A DNA stretch of 64,000 nt. Source: Climacium dendroides. Lineage: Eukaryota > Streptophyta > Bryopsida > Hypnales > Climaciaceae. The stretch covers positions 19,142,001-19,206,000 of the forward strand of contig OX467088.1 in the NCBI GenBank assembly GCA_950106755.1, read 5' to 3'. Each line of letters opens with the position of its first letter. The stretch's first letter is position 1. The position numbers were made by a program, and so were the translations under genes. Shown one piece after another: positions 61,041 through 64,000 of this stretch. The notes under the pieces are model-generated. The model had not been told where the DNA came from. It ran no database searches and saw only the letters and a program-made list of their open reading frames with translations.

Positions 61041-63738
61041 TTACTTCTCGCCATCAAAGGGAGACATCTCAATATCTACAGTTGCCGACGGAATTGCTAC
61101 AGCAACCGCTTTATGACTAGCAAACGAAAGATATACGTTCCAAGCCAAGGCGATCACATTAGCAAAAGCCACCTGCACAATATCACAAACCATGTATCAG
61201 CCTCCCACGCTCTGGAAAACTAGTAAGAAGCTATGTATTTGTGCCCACATAGCAACAATCGGTGTATGAATTCGTTGAGATTTAATTCCCAAGTGCCCCA
61301 GCAAATAGTTGATTGTAGTAATCTTTGACATCTAAAACTGTAGATAATGATTTCTTCTTTGTAGTGGTACATTTTGTTACCTTCCATAAAGAAGTCTTAA
61401 ATACCGTAATTTATTTCAACTCGTATAGATATGGAAGCACCCAGTTTTGGCCATTGGGCACTTAGGGGTAAGAGAGCAGTTCCATGACAAAGAGGTAAAT
61501 CATCCATCGTATAAACTGGTCTGAATAATTTTTCTTATGGTGGATTGCAGCATGAGATTGCAGCACATAGAAACAGAGGTCGTAAATATCACCTGAAGCT
61601 GTTGGGGTACAAAAAGGAAATTGACGAACTGGAAAGGAATCCAAAGTTTCCAGTTAGCAATGACAGCGGGTTTCCAATCCTGCAGAAATAGAACGTCATG
61701 TAGGCATCACAGAATGCAAAAAAATCTTGATAGAAATAACCGCTTTCAATTATGATGCAGCAGTAGACAATGAATGACGGTAGTCATGATAGGAGAAAAG
61801 AACTCCTGAACAGGTCATACAGTCGACCTTACAAAAAACTGCTGTGCATTCGCACAGCTTTGAGGAAGATGTGAAACGAACCTGCTTAAGCTTAGGGACA
61901 ACGTCCTTGGGACGCCCCTCAAGAGTCAACAATGAAGCGAAGAATAGGGCCACAAATGCAGGTGAAAATATAAACTGCATCACAGCCAAGGCTTTAGTCC
62001 GTAAGATGCACTTCATCTTCCTTGAATGTCAGTTTCTCAATGACATTGTGAGCAACAAAACCTAGATAGAATGAATTAGATGCAAATACAATCTCAATAA
62101 ACTGCACAAAGAAAAATCGTTGAAAAGTGATCCACCGAACTCCATGAATTGGTATACCAGAAGGATAATTCACAAGCAAAGAAAAAACACTTCCTGAAAA
62201 ATAGCATAGTCTGGAGACTACCTGGTCAAGCACAAGCCGGATAGCAGCACCTGAAAGTCCTGTAGCAGTCACTACCTTGCTCAAAGTGAAGTACCTGCGA
62301 TCACATTGAGAACCTACACACGTGAAGCGCCACTATATTGCAAAAATCACTCTCAAGGCTCATAATTCAAGGAATGAGCAGTCATGATTGCTATCGGGGA
62401 GTATTTTCTATACGCTCCTAGCCATTATCAAAAAACAAATAGGCTGGTCACTCGATGTTTCGAAAGAAGTTGAGTTTCAGGGTATCTTACCAGGTGTGCA
62501 ATGTGGGACCAACAAGAATAAAACCAAGGAAAGTGATCACTGCTGTTCGCTTGATATCGAGTTTCTCAGATTTGTCGACCACTAACTGCCAATCAACAAT
62601 GATCATCTATGATAATATGTTCCAAATGCTTGCCAAACCAAGACATCGTCAAGACATCGTCACCAAATTCAAAGCACAACTTCGTAAGTACTAAATGCAA
62701 GGTCACTACAATTAGGAAATATCTAGACACAGATCAAATGTAGAGAAGTTTCCACATAAAAGATGCGTTTAGTGTAAACTCGTTGGTGGGACGAATCCAC
62801 AAGTACTACACATAATTGGTTCACTAAGAAGTGAGACAATCTCTGTCAAAATACATGTCAAGACTCTTTTCCCTGATTTTTGTGTTACATTGCAATACAA
62901 CGATAAAAGAGTGACAAGTACCTGACAAAAGACGTCGCCTAAGAGATTAAGAATGGCCGCCGTGATGGCCTTTGTGCTCACTGGATGTCTGTTAGTTTGG
63001 TCCATGTACCTGAACACCACCCACCACTGGACTTTCAAAATGCTTCATTACAGGAAAAAGTAAACATTCTATTGTCTAAAAGATGGTTGAAGAAACACAG
63101 TTCAGCCCTGAAGGTAGGGACACCCCAAATTGCCAGGGATCCAAAGCACCACTTGTTCAGATGGTCTTCATTCCCTAATCAATACGTCAAGCTACAAAGA
63201 AAGTCAGCCTTGAACCCTAAACCCTGAACCCCGAACCCCAATTCCTACCCAATTCGGTAGTCTATCACTTCCTCGACCATGTTGGCCTCCCCATCACTAC
63301 TACCAACGAAAGATAAAATCCAAGGACACATCATCTGTCGACGTTTTCATAACACGATACTAAACCCTAAACCCCTAAACTAGAATCCCCCAAAGAAGCA
63401 TACCACGCCAATAAACCCGACGCAGCCTCCGGTGCACCCTCCTCTCCATCCGAGCTTTCACTCCCTCCACTGTCGCCCCCGTTGTCACCCCCGTTACCAC
63501 CCCCACGTCCAAACCTTTCCCCGCCATTGCCTTCCCCACCCCCTCCATCCGCACTCACAGCTCTCACCACCACCTCCCTCTTGCACCGCAATAGGGATGA
63601 ATTCAGACTAGTCCTCCTCTGGACACCGTAGTACCCGCATCTCTCCACGCTCCTTCCACCATTCCAGCTCTTCTTGTTGGAATGCCCTGCTGCAAGGGAG
63701 AAATGCACCTGAGAAACTCGCCCTACAATTGCCTCCAT
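61041..63738 (-). CDS. Mpv17/PMP22-family membrane protein, probable plastid form (7 exons)
   Basis: Exons 5' to 3' on the minus strand: 63738-63404, 63009-62922, 62585-62491, 62294-62222, 61974-61882, 61679-61593, 61172-61041. All junctions are GT-AG with closed phases, giving 300 aa. Mpv17/PMP22 proteins are small four-helix proteins of organelle inner membranes, with channel-like or stress roles that differ between members. Residues 1 to about 65 are rich in Ser, Arg and small residues and fit a transit peptide; 70-95 is Gly-rich. The Mpv17 domain follows: STKAITAAILNLLGDVFCQ, LDIKRTAVITFLGFILVGP, TGLSGAAIRLVLDQ, and the signature NWKLWIPFQFVNF at 237-249 with VPQQLQ. The layout resembles Arabidopsis plastid members with a Gly-rich N-terminus, so plastid location is inferred. 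Start chosen as the ATG of MEAIVGRVS; an in-frame upstream start at 63885 would lengthen it by 49 unlikely residues. Confidence 0.92.
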
Positions 63739-64000
63739 GGTGGGTTGTGAAATTACGACAAGAAGGGGGCACAGCCGAATCTGTTGGCTGGGATGAAGCT
63801 CGTCCGGGGGATGGCGTTCCCCCCTGAACCGCAGCAATCCGACACTGCTGCTCTCCACTGCCCTTTCTTTGAGGAATTGGGTCAAAATTCACACGCAGGT
63901 ACCGCCTTAGACGCTCCTCCTTCCGACCTGCTCCCTCGGACCTGCTCCCCGAATGCCTTGCAAATCGTTCTGGTTTCTTAACCGGAGCTCAGTCAGCTCA
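63739..64000 (-). promoter_or_regulatory. 5' flank of the Mpv17 gene (partial)
   Basis: GC-rich, leader-like sequence runs to the end of the window. No TATA box or defined element could be supported. Confidence 0.3.

Noticed and set aside
63867..63885. Upstream in-frame start for the Mpv17 gene
   Set aside because: The extra 49 residues are not transit-peptide-like at their start, and the internal ATG gives a typical plastid N-terminus.
1..64000. Search for tRNA, rRNA, CRISPR and bacterial-type operons
   Set aside because: No cloverleaf, rRNA motif, spaced repeat array or operon structure was seen; the window is eukaryotic nuclear DNA.

Overview
The window looks like nuclear DNA of a land plant. 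Genes are split into many exons with GT-AG (one GC-AG) introns, the protein families are plant-typical, and GC-richer exons sit in AT-rich intergenic DNA full of plant DNA-transposon remnants. Which land-plant group it is cannot be settled from the sequence; a seed-free plant is a guess. Four intact protein-coding genes could be rebuilt exon by exon, with reading phase closing across every intron.

Layout. (1) 945-5066, minus: an 11-exon gene for TRAPPC13, a subunit of the TRAPP vesicle-tethering complex, with a 15-nt microexon and a GC-AG intron. (2) About 5.2-29.5 kb: a gene desert with foldback CACTA-type MITEs, a Tourist-like MITE, degraded tandem arrays, a probable Copia remnant and two copies of an LTR-like repeat. 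(3) 30967-35441, plus: a five-exon TRICHOME BIREFRINGENCE-LIKE (TBL) polysaccharide O-acetyltransferase gene. (4) 36.4-42.9 kb: a Tc1/mariner remnant, a 1.3-kb CACTA-type foldback element with a perfect 3-bp target-site duplication, a rearranged repeat related to the MULE interior, and a cluster of three small MITEs. (5) 44889-56505: a second copy of the TBL segment with a second intact TBL gene (51092-55810, plus). This copy is interrupted by a nested transposon stack. (6) 61041-63738, minus: a seven-exon gene for a plastid-type Mpv17/PMP22 membrane protein.

The most striking structure is at 45727-49393. It is a Mutator-like element with inverted repeats of roughly 260 bp and a perfect 9-bp target-site duplication (ATCACAGTT). 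Its left arm was later hit by a hAT element (transposase frame intact except for three stop codons) and its right arm by a near-perfect hairpin MITE with CACTA ends. The two TBL genes form a segmental duplication about 20 kb apart. Similarity between them is patchy: intron 4 is almost as conserved as the exons while introns 2 and 3 have diverged, which suggests gene conversion. The four genes have no evident common pathway (membrane trafficking, wall polysaccharide acetylation twice, organelle membrane).
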